Shown one piece after another: positions 12,101-23,275 of a stretch of 64,000 nucleotides of DNA. The stretch is from positions 248,001 through 312,000 of the forward strand of contig JAYKXP010000042.1 in assembly GCA_037176845.1 (NCBI GenBank). Reading direction: 5' to 3'. The position numbers and the translations under genes are program-made. The DNA comes from Paramarasmius palmivorus (taxonomy: Eukaryota > Basidiomycota > Agaricomycetes > Agaricales > Marasmiaceae). Numbering within the stretch: position 1 is the first letter of the stretch; each line of letters starts with the position of its first letter. The notes beneath the pieces are model-generated. The model worked only from the letters and a program-made list of their open reading frames with translations, searched no databases and was not told the origin of the DNA.

Positions 12101-12610
12101 ATGTGCTTTCTTGGCGTCAGATGCCGCCTCGTCATGTCGCGCACTGGCCACCTCGAACTCTGTAGGCAATGGTCAGTAAGCGCTGCACCAACTACATTGA
12201 AGGTACGTACCTCTCTGTAAATCTGCGCGCGACTCCTGGCCAGCTTCTGGATATCGATTAAGAATATATACTGCCTTGCAGTTGGATAACAATCATGGGA
12301 CGTACTTTTTTTCGGTCTGCTGCTGCCAGAAGACTTGCTGCCTTGGCTCCCCGGGTTGCGAGCTGAGTCGGTGTACGAGAGTGAGCGTAAATATGGTGTA
12401 ACACAGCCTGGAAGTATTTACCTTGCTGTTCAGTAGGCACCTGAGTCGTTGGCGGCTTGGACGCTGTGTTGTTCTGCGAGCGTGTTGTGCGAGTCCCTGT
12501 CGGGTATGATTAATCAGAAAATACGGCCAGACGGGGGGGTGAAGGGAACCTGAGTTTCCAGTGAGCACCGGTCGGTTGGGTGTCTTGCCTTTCTTGTTAC
12601 GAAGCAACAT
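9192..12610 (-). CDS. 888-aa passenger protein from 15 exons, all introns phase 1
   Basis: Exons (minus): 12550-12610, 12422-12496, 12306-12362, 12211-12246, 11902-12159, 11736-11849, 11558-11680, 10903-11496, 10736-10846, 10647-10685, 10545-10595, 10433-10492, 10214-10381, 10078-10161 and 9192-10027. The sum is 2667 nt with no internal stop. Every one of the 14 introns splits a codon after its first base, and nearly all of those codons begin with G. The N-terminus is basic (MLLRNKKGKTPNRPVLTG). An acidic coiled coil follows (exon 5). Exon 8 carries repeats of the form PPxxPPASxSPxxSNDxAxDPP. Lys/Glu/Asp-rich nuclear-type segments come next, then a folded C-terminal part with CRDPNATECGCVLQ and WKTGKITSYTSKLVDNWRA. 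I do not recognise the family. Composition suggests a nuclear or chromatin-bound scaffold (inference). Confidence 0.75.
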
Positions 12611-12775
12611 GTTCAAGGTGGTGGTTGGATGAGAGAAGGGACGAAACTGGGGCGAGGTGGGAAACAAATTCGGATTTGTCCTGATAAAGGCCAAACAAAC
12701 ACTAAGTTTCCACAACACAACCTTTGGCGTCGTAGGACGTAGTTCACACACACGCACCAGAAAATGCTAGAATGA

Positions 12776-13780
12776 CTAGCTACTACTGAATATATTGGCC
12801 TTTTTTCTCAAAAGATTAAGAAATAACTCAGACAACGTTCTAATTGCTGAACTGTAGGGGAGCGGTGACGTGAAGGGGCAGTTACACGCGTAACCTCTGT
12901 CACTCGAGCGTTTCTGCTCAATCTGACATTCTATCAGCACATGACAGAGCAAAGGAACCATGAGATTGGCTCGCCTACCCTTTTTTTTCTTACGCCGGTA
13001 CTCCTGCGCTTTAACACGCAATTTCTCCCGATTCTTGGCTCTGTACCTTGCCGCGTAACCGTTTTGTTTCGCCCTCAGCACCTTGCCTTTCTGCAAACGA
13101 TCCCTGAACAAATACATGAGGAATTGCCATGTTATTCAGTAGCCAGAGTCGTACCGAAATTTATGCTGCCTATCCTGTAGTCGTTTTCTTTCTTTCGACG
13201 CTGCCTCGGTTGTCCTTCCTTTTGGTGCTATCAGGGTAACAACAAGATCACAGATTTAGTTGGATCCGGTGGTGACCAGAACATTGATGCGACTGACCAT
13301 CATGAGGAGTGCCGATGAACGGGCTATTGGCAGACCCGTCGTTTTCGGGATGCTCAGCTATCTCCCTCACCACTGGGTCCTCCTTTGACGAAACAGGGAG
13401 TAATTGGCCTGTAACAGAGAATAAGAACGAAAGTTAGTCAGTCTGGAGGGCCACTCACCGACAGAATCCTCTTCCGTGGATGCCTCTACACCAGTATTTG
13501 CATCACTCTGTTCACTGTCCCCCGCCTGAGATTGACTATCAAGCCACTGGCACGTCCAACCATCGTGTACTCTGACAAACACACGATGTTTGAAGTATGC
13601 ATTCCACAGCGCTCTGACTGCTGACTCAGAGTCAGCTGAAGACGCGTTTGAGAGAGCCGGAGATGGAGATCGTGATGGAGAGTTGAGAGGCTCAGCGTTA
13701 GCCTCAGTCTGTTGTGTGCTGGGACTTTCAGGAGGTGAGGAGAAACTAGAGCCACGGCCTTTGAGAAAGATCGGAGGCAT
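12776..13780 (-). CDS. Basic-helix passenger protein, 261 aa, function unknown
   Basis: Exons (minus): 13459-13780, 13298-13408, 13155-13227, 12979-13103 and 12776-12930, 786 nt in frame. The ATG at 13780 opens MPPIFLKGRGSSFSSPPESP. The N-terminal third is Ser/Pro-rich and disordered, followed by a short Trp-containing segment (VRVHDGWTCQWLDSQ). The middle is a long, strongly basic helix (SKERKRLQDRQHKF, then AARYRAKNREKLRVKAQEYR) that could bind nucleic acid. The C-terminus carries three Cys (CQIEQK, YACNCPF). It lies 166 bp upstream of the 15-exon gene on the same strand. The 12931-12978 intron is 48 nt and its retention would keep the frame. I do not recognise the family. Confidence 0.62.
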
Positions 13781-14439
13781 TGAGATGAGGGCGAGGGTAA
13801 GAGACGCAGGAGGTAAGACTTAGACGCTCTGCATCAATAACTAGCGCTCGGGGTAACATGCGGACTCACCACCCATTAAAAATCTCGCTCTGTAGCCACT
13901 TATTCCCTTAGCATATTGTCGTATAGCGGGTGAATTGACGATAAAGCGATTTTCTGTGAGTTTGCTGCAAGGGCGTAACATCCAATAAGGTCTCGATGGG
14001 GTGAAGTCGAATATAGCGACTCACCACGTAAAGCCGAGCTAAGTTCATGCGCTACGAACTAAGATCTTCTCTCCCTACACGGCAATATAACATGATATAA
14101 CATGAAGTCGTGATCTCTCCACAGGCGTTATGGTTCTGTCAAAATTACCACTGAGAGAGGAGCTGCAGATGGGATGAAAGATACCAATAGTCGAAACACG
14201 CACCTGATTAGAAGACACTTGTTCTACATAGTGTTTGACCAGCATTCAAATGACTTGAAATGCTCTTTGTGTTTCGGACCATGGTATGAACACCGTTGGA
14301 TAAGTATAGCTAGGAGTCCCTAGGAATTGCCTGTAGTGAAATACTGGATGGGTGGTACGAATCGTACAAGAGGTATAGCTTGTAACAGTCATTGAAGAAG
14401 TTTGACACTCGATCTCGGAGTCGAAGTCGGTTCCGATTC
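13781..14439. other. Internal transposon spacer
   Basis: No gene supported. The stretch holds short AT-rich frames only and may contain the promoter of the 13780 gene. Confidence 0.4.
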
Positions 14440-15418
14440 GAATGCTTCTTTTTTTTCACACGCCAGCGCTGAAAGTAAATACCTCATTAGCAGACATGAT
14501 ACGCATGCTAATGGCAGAGCTGAACGATCTGGCGGGGTCAACAAGACCTTCAAAACGAGAACGAGCTGCGCTACAGGGCCGTGGTGAGTCCACATGTATG
14601 CTAATTCCGCTGAACATCTGTGATCTAGTTACACCTTCACTTCACAAAATTTCTTGATGCATATCCTTGATGACATCTCTCACCTCAGTATACCCTGGAG
14701 ACTGCGACAAGAAGATTAATCGAAGGTTTCCTCAAATCATCACGGGCGTCTAGGATGAGGCGCTCAACAATGGAACGGAGAGCCGCTCGTGACTGTGACA
14801 ATTCTTGTTTTTTTCCACCGTCATGTCTGAACAACAACACACTGACTATGCAGCACCACTGGTGCGTCGTACACACACTATACGGTAGGCTTAGGGTGTC
14901 TACATGCTAGATATCACTAATAACGGACCACACAGTAATACAGATCGAGTTCGAGAAGGGGCTAGAGAACGAATGCGACGTTATCGTTCAAAACTGAAAC
15001 AGCTGGGGTAGCTATTCAATATTGTCAGGTCCAGAAGCCGTTTGGTTTCGTTGACGTCTTTGATGCAGAAGAAAGCAAATGCAAGAGGCGTGTCCCCCTA
15101 GGCACCGAAAGAGTACTAAACGGTGCGTTGCAAACCTCTCGTAGTGCGACGCCTCTGACCAGCAAGAACAATTACTTCCACAGGTCAAAGCAAAGTAAAG
15201 ACGTACCGTTAACTTCCCCTCCACCTCTACCACCTTCTGTATCACAACCTGCACCGGTCGAACCAACCGTGCCCCTTCCTCTACATCAGTTTGAACAATC
15301 ACCGACCCAACAGTCGCCAAATACTCCTCTCTGCCCTCGTTGCAGGTTAGATAATAACACGCATGTATGGCCACGCCCACCTAATGATTTTTGGCACTTC
15401 GGAGAATGGACACCATAA
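14440..15418 (+). CDS. Unresolved plus-strand passenger gene(s) with a basic-helix segment
   Basis: Three coding-like pieces lie in a row but I could not join them in one frame. (a) From ATG 14496, MIRMLMAELNDLAGSTRPSK, then a possible 105-bp intron (14584-14688) and a short second exon ending at 14753. (b) From ATG 14823, MSEQQHTDYAAPL, intron 14885-14935, then a basic stretch REGARERMRRYRSKLKQLG ending at 15011. (c) An open frame from about 15029 to a stop at 15418, with VQKPFGFVDVFDAEES, a Pro-rich linker, CPRC and the end NDFWHFGEWTP. Piece (b) resembles the basic helix of the 12776-13780 protein. Whether this is one gene, two, or a decaying copy needs transcript data. Confidence 0.35.
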
Positions 15419-15486
15419 TTCAAAACATAGTTTGATTTCATGTGAGACTACCGAATGACTACATAGAGTGAGGCAGAGTATAGACG

Positions 15487-16981
15487 TCAGGTCAGCGTAT
15501 TGGCAGCGACTACCATTGAACGCAATTCTGCGGTTGCTGCCTCTGCCGCAAGCTTCGCGGCATTGGCTTCTGCGATTCGGGCCTGTGCATCTGCTTCCAC
15601 CTGGGCCAACCTCTCCGTCACTTTGGCGAGTTGTGCGGCGAGTTGTGTTGTGTCGCATCGCCGAGCAGTCATCAGTGACTGATACAACTCGTGATTTGCC
15701 TGATGGAGGTTGTCGAGCAGCTCGCCTCCCTCGCTGCGTAAACGCTTCGATGTGTAGTGGATGAATGGCTGGGACGCCGTGGGATGTTGAGCACTGAAAT
15801 GGAGCCAAGACCCTGTGATTTCGGCCAAGTCATGCATCTAGACACCTTATGGTCAATCTCTGAACAACAATCAACCAATGAAGCAAACATACCTGTGTGA
15901 CCAGGGAACGCGTGCGATCATAGAATACTTTGGGAATATTTACGCCACGATCCAAATCATCGGCTTCCCCCTTTTGCTGTTTCTTGGCCCGGATTTTGTC
16001 CTCTGTTGGTTGACGAGTTCGGCGGATGGCTGAAGAACTAATGTGAGCATAGTGATGAGGATAGTGCAACGGAGTGGCTTACTTAGAACTTTGTTCCCTC
16101 TGTAGGCACCTACAACCTCCCCATAACAAGGGTCAGCTTTGGTGGGTCGGCGGCGGCGTGGTTTACTTGGCGTAGACAGAGGAGAGGAAGTCGCAACGGA
16201 AGAACTCGGGGTAGTACAGAATCCCGACGTCGCGCCGGCAGATGTCGAGGTGGTGGTAGTGGTTGGTGACAATAGACGCTCTGCTTCCTCGGAGCCCATC
16301 AAACGAAGTGGAGACTCTGGTGAGGTTGACTTAGATCGGGGACGCGTTGGAGTTGAAAGTATATCTGTGTCTGTTTGAGAAGTGGGCTGAGTAGCTGTTG
16401 AAGCATGTACAGTAGCGGCCTGAGGGGCAGAGAGTGCAAGTAAAGCAGGGTCTATGACACTGTCTGGAGTTTGCTCTTGTGTTTGTCCCTCGGAGGTCTA
16501 GACAAATCTGAATGGGATGATTTTACTCCTAGGAAGAAAAACAAACCTCATTTGAGTCGCGCGGCACAGAAGCTGGGGAAGGAGCCATGTCTTCAGACTC
16601 ATTTTGAGGGCATAGCTGTTCCTTCGGAGGTGGAGAAGCACTGGTATTGGCAGGAGAATCCTTTATGGTACATATATCATTAGTGACGCGTCATATGAAC
16701 GAAACTAACGCGTACCTGGGTGCTTTCTTCCAACGTACATTCTTCACTCTCAGAAGAAATGGGCAGTGGTACACTGCTATCCTGAACCTAGTAATGTAAT
16801 GAGACTCATTAAAGAAGTTGCAAGAGACTGAGAGACACACCTTAGCATTGTTCTTCACAGGACGGCGGTAGGATGAGCAGTGTTTCATGGCGTGTGGTGG
16901 GGATGAGTTTCCGCATTTCCGACACATGCGATAAGGCTTTCCTGTGTCAGGGTCAATCAGCGCGTTAGGCGTTTTGGCCAT
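15487..16981 (-). CDS. C2HC-motif and coiled-coil passenger protein, 409 aa
   Basis: Exons (minus): 16841-16981, 16716-16787, 16547-16660, 16083-16497, 15893-16029 and 15487-15837, 1230 nt in frame with introns of 49-55 bp. The N-terminus has a zinc-knuckle-like pattern C-x2-C-x6-H-x4-C (CRKCGNSSPPHAMKHC, residues 20-35). A Ser/Thr/Pro/Gln-rich disordered region carries a basic patch (PSKPRRRRPTK). A second basic stretch follows, then a folded segment, and the protein ends in an Ala-rich coiled coil (AKVTERLAQVEADAQARIAE). It starts 46-85 bp from the transposase start on the other strand, so the two probably share a promoter. A DNA-binding accessory role is an inference; the family is not recognised. 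Confidence 0.75.
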
Positions 16982-17027
16982 GGCGATATGTGGAGGTGGA
17001 AACTAGCAATAAACGACGAGAACGGAC

Positions 17028-20000
17028 ATGGCTGGGTTTATGACTTGCTTAGTCAGCAAGCACCGTATGTCAACAACCAAAAGAGGATGGGCACTGGAGC
17101 CATGTCCAGAGGAAGCTCCCAAACGACAGAGGTATCCTGGCCACAGCAAAGAAGCCGTGCGGAGTCCAACAAAAAAGTCGGGTGCCTCAAGACAAAGCAC
17201 GAAAACACGCCCGAAACGTCGACCAGCAAAGTCTCCAGCTCATGCAGACACCCAGCAGCCAGCGCTCACAGCTCCTGCATCCCAAGACTTTGCAAGTTCA
17301 CCAGCCGTTGAAACATCAGCGGCAGGGTTCGAGATCGAAGAGTCTTTGGCAGCTAGTGGCGCCGCCGAAATGGAAGATGCGTTTGACGACTTTGTACAGC
17401 TGGTCGAAGAGCAATACATCACTTTCGTTCAAGTGACTACATTCCTATATGTCGTGCAAGGGTTTGACTGCGGGCTTCGTATCGGAACGGTGAGTTCATT
17501 GTATCTGACATCAGGTATTCGAATCTTACCATCATTAATAAAGCCCGCCTACTATCACCTCGAAGCGAGGCTTAACGGTGAAAGGGATGTTCGATTGAGC
17601 TGCCTCTGTCCAGAAGGGAAAACCAGAGATTGCTTTCATAAGAGATTCTATCGGGAGTTTCGGGAGGAGCGCTTCCAGATGAACGAGATTGCTGTAAAGG
17701 CTGGCAAGTTTTGTCCATGGCTTTCACAATACTTGTCACTCAAACTTGTAGCTGTTGTAGAAGGAGCCGTGGTGTTGTTCCTGCGTCATATGATCGGAAC
17801 AGAGGACGAGACATGGATTAATCGTTTCTCTGTCTCTTATGGCAGTCATTCCGACGCGATCCGGAGTCGTTGTATTGTGTCGTATGAGGGACTTGATGTG
17901 GGAGGAGGCAAGTGGTCGTGTACTAAGTGCACCGGCTACCAATGCGCTCATATTCGGAAGGCGAACCGGTTGTTGAATGTGATAGTTGGGAATTCTGACG
18001 AGATTGTAGAAGAGGATAGGGAGGAGATGGGTGAAGACGAACTCCATAACATGTACATGGGTATGCTGCAAGCGCTGGGTGATGATGAAGGGGCTGACAA
18101 TTTCTCCAGTGGAATCTGTTAACACCGGCGCAATTGATGAGAGTGCAGTATCGTACCAACCTGTACTCCCGCCAGAGTGGGCAAGCCTGCCTGAGGATCC
18201 CCAACTGTATCCGCGCCCGTCACCTGACCGTCCCCTGCCGTATCTGCTACCCTTGGATGCTGCCTCAAGAAGCGCGTGTGGCAAACACTTCTACGATCCT
18301 TCTCAGCCAACAATCGAGAAGGAATGTACCATATATACTCTGATTGGTCATCAGAAGCACTCTATCGGTCTGCAACCGTGCCCAACCTGCTCTGCAGCAC
18401 GAAAATGTTTCATAGGCCCAGATCCTAGAACCTTAGGAGTGTTCAATCTCAACAACTCAGTGTTGTTTACACATGAGCTGCTTGACGACTACACCAACCG
18501 ATATACGGGGAGCGAGACCCCGCTGGCGTCATTCGTGGTGTCAATGGCAAGGATCTATGCAGGAAGGAATGACAAGTTTGTTGGGGAAGATCTATTCCGC
18601 GCCGCCTGGTTTGCGTTCGCGAGCATACAACACATGGAGGGAGACATGCAGTGCCCCAAGTGCGGCGTGGCACCGGACACTGTCATTTTTGATGGTGTTA
18701 CAACAGGATTTGCCAAACGACACCTCCGTGAAACACTCTCCCCACCAACGAGCATACCGGACAATCCTTTGGTTCGTCATCGTTCACGACACCCAAACCT
18801 TCAGTGGCTCCCCGGCTCTGCAAGCAAGGGTGTATGCACGAGAGAGAGGCTCGCAAGTTGGGTCAAAAAGTGGGGTGAGCGGGTATTGGGACAGGGTCCA
18901 GATCGACAGCAAAGAATAGAGGAACTATCGGCGCTCGAGAAAGATTTGATTGCAATGGAGGCGGCTCCGTTGGCGAACATGCTACGTGTGCTCTATGGAG
19001 GCAACACAGAGCTGAGGGATGCACGAATGCGGCGTCACTTTCGTGTGGTGTTTGAACAGGTATGTTTGATACGGTGCGCTATGCGGTAGTCGATGAGCTA
19101 ACAAGATGTGCAAGTTGAGCGCAAATGAGTCTGCAATGCAGATGGTCAACGAACTTGGCCTGCACTCTTTGCGGTGTTTTGTAGAGAGCCCTACGATTGC
19201 AAACGCCTCACTATTGCAAGACATTCCTGCAGTGATGCTGGTCGCAGAGCAAGCTACGCGGACGGGGCTGTATATAGAACAGATTGTGGCCCTTTGCCGA
19301 TGGATGTTACAACGGGGGGAAGTGGTCCTTTCAGTATTGAAGCAAGGTGGCCATGAGAACCTAGAGGAAGTTCGCAATAGCAAAGCGAACTGCGAAAACT
19401 GGAAGGATGTACGTCAGCTGACAACTTGATGTGTGCGATGATGACTGACCATTGGATAGACTGGCTGCTACTACGGGCTTCCACAAATTCGAAGTCGTCC
19501 GTCATATCCGAAAATTGCCGGTGATCATGAGCCTGAAAAAGATGTGAAGAGGGGTGGTCAATGTTCCAAATATTACTCTACGTATGGTGAACGACGACTT
19601 ACAGGTGGGTTGCTGTGTGCCTGGTGTCAACATAGCATCTGTTACGGATTTCATTGTATTCCCAAGGGAGAGGGTCGAAACGATGTCTTCTCTGCGCTGG
19701 TAACTCGTTGGCCGAAAGCACCTAGACGTGTTATTTATGACTTCGCCTGTGCTCTGGGACCGTATTGTATGACTCGAGAACCAGAGTTCTTCGGGAAAAC
19801 ACACTTCCTGATCGACCGTTTCCATGCGAAAGGTCATACCAAATGCTCGTCCGCTGCATTCTTGTCCACTCATGGAGAGGTTGACGGTGAAGTCGACAAG
19901 ATAAATTCGAGTGCAGGTGAATGTGGAAACAGCGGTATTGGGCGCATTAGGAAGCCTGTCAGTTACATGCGGCAGAACCGAGCTATCATCTTCATAAAAC

Positions 20001-20053
20001 AGTATGTGTCGGTCTGGAATCGAATGCGCATTCGCAAGATGCGAGGATTGTAG
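17028..20053 (+). CDS. KDZ-family transposase with CxC5/CxC6-type cysteine clusters
   Basis: Moves the element by cut-and-paste (family role). Exons 17028-17489, 17544-18060, 18110-19059, 19115-19408 and 19460-20053, 938 residues with phases agreeing. The ATG at 17067 (MSTTKRGWALEP) is an equally good start. The N-terminus is basic. A SWIM-like finger (CTKCTGYQCAH) lies in exon 2. A cysteine cluster (GLQPCPTCSAARKC) and MQCPKCGVAPDTVIFDGVT match the CxC5/CxC6 clusters known from KDZ transposases. The catalytic RNase H-like fold is in the last exon: IYDFACALGPYC (first Asp), LIDRFHAKGHTKC (second Asp) and INSSAGECGNS (Glu). All three acidic residues are present and no stop interrupts, so it may be active. 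The 19060 intron could instead end at 19105. Confidence 0.93.
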
Positions 20054-20520
20054 GCTGGCACGGTAGTCATGGAATGAGGTAGCGAGTGGTTCCTATTGAT
20101 AGGGTAATTGGTGTAATCAGAAGACTGGACAATGTCGAGAGTTCATACCTATACACCTGCAGTTCCTATGAACTGTCCCAAGACAGTTCACATGAACTGC
20201 CCGCCCATAGTCCAAACTGTGCTGTTGCTTCGGCCGGTTTTCTAGAAATTGACATAGGTGAACAGGGTTATAGGACGTAGTCAATTAGTGTGTATTATTA
20301 CTTACAAAAGGAATACCGCCAGTAGGTATAATAGACGCAACTAGAGGCGGGACAGTTCCATAGAACTGTCGCGTCAGAGGGCAAGGAGAGTCACAGCTGC
20401 GAGTCACAGCTTGTCACTTGTCACTTTACACCAGTCACCTGACTCAGCCAAGTTCGGCCAGTGCTTCGATTTCAAGGAGCGGGTACAGTACATTCCTAGA
20501 CAACATAATACGATACATGC
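20054..20520. other. Internal spacer with scattered copies of the palindrome
   Basis: Downstream of the transposase and before the convergent passenger gene. It carries isolated copies of the arm motif near 20159-20195 and 20345-20365 (AGTTCCATAGAACTGTC). Short CAGTCACCTGACTCAG-like sequence and AT-rich DNA fill the rest. No gene seen. Confidence 0.5.
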
Positions 20521-21867
20521 TCAATCTTGGTACATATTGTTACGATCTTGGTAAATAGCAACCGCGTCTTCTTCAGTAAAAGCAGGCACAATATCGTCAG
20601 CAAACAATTCCTTTACATGGTCTTTTCCGATGGTCTTCAGCAACTCGTCACTAGGCACGTTCATACATTAGAAACCGTAGGTAGTAAGGGTTCCAATGCT
20701 TACCGCTGACATATTGTGGGATGTCGACCTTTCAGGACAGCAAACCAGGCATTGGCATAGCGTGGATCATGTAGGTATACAACCAGCTTAGAGCGAACAT
20801 AGCCTTGCAAGGCTTGTTGGGCGTCTTTTTCGGTGGTGTAAGATAATAGAGGAGAGGTTTTGTTGGGTCCTCTAGCTGAGTTAGCCTTTGCCCTGCAAAT
20901 ATACTTAGCATCATTGGTGTTAGGGAGTACAATGAACATGATACTAACCAGGTTTTATATATCGTGCTGTCTGCCGGATCACTTGTTAGAACAACGAAAA
21001 CTCCATTCCTTATTTTGGTTCGTCCGGAGATGACCGTGGCAGAGACCGCATTGGTGTTGGATGTACCGGCAACTGGTGTCTCTGGTCCTTCCTTTTTGGG
21101 AGATCGGCTCCGGGTGAACAGAGGTTGAGACAACGTGGATGAGGGACCGGCAGAGATACTACCTGCGGCTGATACGAATGCTGGCGTAGGGCCATGGAAT
21201 GCATATGGAGCCAGAGGGGACGACGGAGAGAACGATTGAAGAGGACCAGAAATGACCAAGGTCTGAGGAGGTTTGGCAGGTACAGGGGTATTGACCATTG
21301 CAACATCTTCCTCGGTGAGGACTGCGTGAGTACCGTTTGGCGTGAGAAGGACCGATTGCACCAGTTGGTCATATGCATCGTCAGCGAATTCGCTTTGAGG
21401 TGAAGGGGGCTGGGATATAGCTGTCGCAAATGACTCTCTGCGGTCAGATTCAGTCTCAGAGGCGGAGGTGAGTTCGGAGACATTCTGCAAAAGCGAATCT
21501 ATCGAGGTATTAGAGAGGTACAATATCGACAGGGATAAGAAACGCACCTAGCGCTTGCTCTGCTCCTGCAACAACACGATCCAGGTGGTCCAGATGGTGG
21601 TTCACCATTTCTTGATGATGTCGGAGCTGGCCTCCGTGCCAATGAGCACCTGAAAAGCGAAAAATCCATTGGGATTGTGTGGAGTTATCTTAAAAATGGA
21701 CCTCACTACTAAGAAGTGCACGAAGGCGGGAGGCGTCCTCACGAATGGTGGCGTGTGGAATATCCAACAGGGTGCCGTCGCGATCTAAAAATGAAAACTC
21801 AGAGTAGACAATGTATGTGAGAGGTATTCATACCTGTAAGCACAGGCTGGGCAGGAGTGTTTTCCAT
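20521..21867 (-). CDS. Passenger protein with RNase H1 N-terminal (viroplasmin)-like segment, 360 aa
   Basis: Exons (minus): 21834-21867, 21707-21784, 21548-21649, 20949-21498, 20704-20892 and 20521-20650, 1083 nt in frame with introns of 49-57 bp. The N-terminus is helical (SAHWHGGQLRHHQEMVNHHL). The middle is Ser/Pro-rich and disordered. The segment VFVVLTSDPADSTIYKTWAK followed by SYTTEKDAQQALQGY resembles the RNase H1 N-terminal domain, in which a G-I-Y-x2-W core precedes F-x-T-x2-E-A. That domain binds RNA-DNA hybrids or double-stranded RNA. The resemblance is by eye and the hallmark Gly before Ile-Tyr is replaced. The C-terminus is acidic. It is convergent with the transposase and its start lies just inside the right arm. 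Confidence 0.68.
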
Positions 21868-21892
21868 GGCAAATAAGAGTGGAGAGTTTGAG

Positions 21893-23275
21893 GATTCACA
21901 ATGTCACTTGTCACGCCCAAGTGACAGTACCGTGCCCAAGACGGTTCTTATGAACCGTCCGCGACCTGTCAGCATTGGCGTAGTTCTACAGAACCGCCAG
22001 CCAAAGGCAATAGAAAAATATGTTGGAACATCCTGATTGGGGCTTGTCGAGTACGAAAAGGTTGGTTTCTGAGAGGTGAAAGTTCTCGTGGACTACAGTT
22101 CTACAGGACTATCCCATGACTCTGGCGCCCGAGACAGTTCTCATGAACCGTCCGCGACCTGTCAGCATCGGCGCAGTTCTACAGAACCGCCAGCCAAAGG
22201 CAGTACAAAAGCGAGTTGGTACGTCTGGATTGGGGTCTGGGAAGTCGGAATTCGGTGGTGTTTGAGGATTGAAAGTCGTCGTGAACGACAGTTCTACAGA
22301 ACTATCCCATGACTCTGGCGCCCGAGACAGTTCTCATGAACCGTCCGTGACCTGTCAGCATCGGCGCAGTTCTACAGAACCGCCTGCCGAAGCGAACACA
22401 AAATCGAGTCGGAACGTCTTGGCTGGGGTCTGGGAAGTCGAATTTCAATGATGTTTGAGAGTTAGAGGTGGTCGGTAACGACAGTTCTACAGAACTGTAC
22501 CATGACTCTGGAGCCCGGGAGAGTTCTCATGAACCGTCTGCATCCTGTCAGCATCGGCGTAGTTCTATAGAACCGCCTGCCGAAGGCAGTACAAAAGCGA
22601 GTTGGTACGTCTGGATTGGGGTCTGGGAAGTCGGAATTCGGTGGTGTTTGAGGATTGAAAGTCGTCGTCGTCGTCGTGAACGACAGTTCTACAGAACTAT
22701 CCCATGACTCTGGCGCCCGAGACAGTTCTCATGAACCGTCCGTGACCTGTCAGCATCGGCGCAGTTCTACAGAACCGCCTGCCGAAGCGAACACAAAATC
22801 GAGTCGGAACGTCTTGGTTGGGGTTTTTGGAGTAAGAAAAGCTTGGTTTTCGAAAGATGAAAGCGGTCACTGACAACGGTTCTACAAAACCGTCCCATGA
22901 CTCAGGCTCTAACGGCAGTTCTTATGAACCGTCTGCCTGAGTCACAGTTCTATAGAACCATGCCCCAACTCGTAGCCTGTTGGTTGACTTCTTGGATGAA
23001 TTCACTCGGAAATACGATGAAAACTGACGTACCGGGTTGCTGGCTAAGTCACATTCTGTGTAGGACAGTTCTCCAGAACTGTCGTTGTCGAATTGAAGGT
23101 CAGGCTCGGTTCGTGACAACTGTCCGGCTGATTTTATGTCATCGTTTCCCACAGTCAATTATTTTTTCCTTCATTTACAATGGAGAGTCCGTACATTGAG
23201 CTAGGAGATAGCGTGTGAAATGTGGGCAGGCCCACATTTTTTTTCTGTCACTACAAACATGTTTTTATGGGCATT
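21893..23275. repeat. Right terminal inverted repeat and subterminal palindrome array
   Basis: The outer part, about 22190-23275, is the near-perfect inverted copy of 5376-6460. Further inward the palindromic motif continues to 21940 in diverged units (for example ACGGTTCTTATGAACCGT near 21941-21958). The same ~190-bp units appear, beginning with GTCGTGAACGACAGTTCTAC. The tip carries TGTGGGC-AG-GCCCACA at 23221-23236. Confidence 0.92.

Larger units (their letters stand above)
5376..23275. mobile_element. KDZ (Kyakuja-Dileera-Zisupton) DNA transposon, 17.9 kb, with passenger genes
   Basis: Both ends carry the same sequence in inverted orientation, starting AATGCCCATAAAAACATG at 5376 and ending with its complement at 23275. 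The outer ~1.1 kb is nearly identical between the two ends. Inside lies one transposase gene with the cysteine clusters and DDE-type motifs of the KDZ superfamily. Also inside are an F-box gene, three multi-exon genes on the minus strand (9192-12610, 12776-13780, 15487-16981), a gene at 20521-21867 and an unresolved plus-strand gene near 14440-15418. The near identity of the arms suggests recent insertion or gene conversion. No target-site duplication is visible directly outside the arms. The transposase frame is open, so the element could be autonomous. I looked for a TET/JBP dioxygenase, known to travel with fungal KDZ elements, and saw none. Confidence 0.88.

Noticed and set aside
9192..12610. 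TET/JBP dioxygenase as a KDZ passenger gene
   Set aside because: I looked for the H-x-D and distal H and R pattern. The His-rich patch RFHTRNNKSIDN does not sit in a double-stranded beta-helix context.
15012..15380. Minus-strand 122-codon frame
   Set aside because: Low-quality shadow of the plus-strand Pro-rich frame ending at 15418. No splice context.
5376..23275. Starship-like giant element with a tyrosine recombinase captain
   Set aside because: No tyrosine recombinase (DUF3435-type) gene is present. Inverted arms and a DDE-type KDZ transposase indicate a cut-and-paste element.
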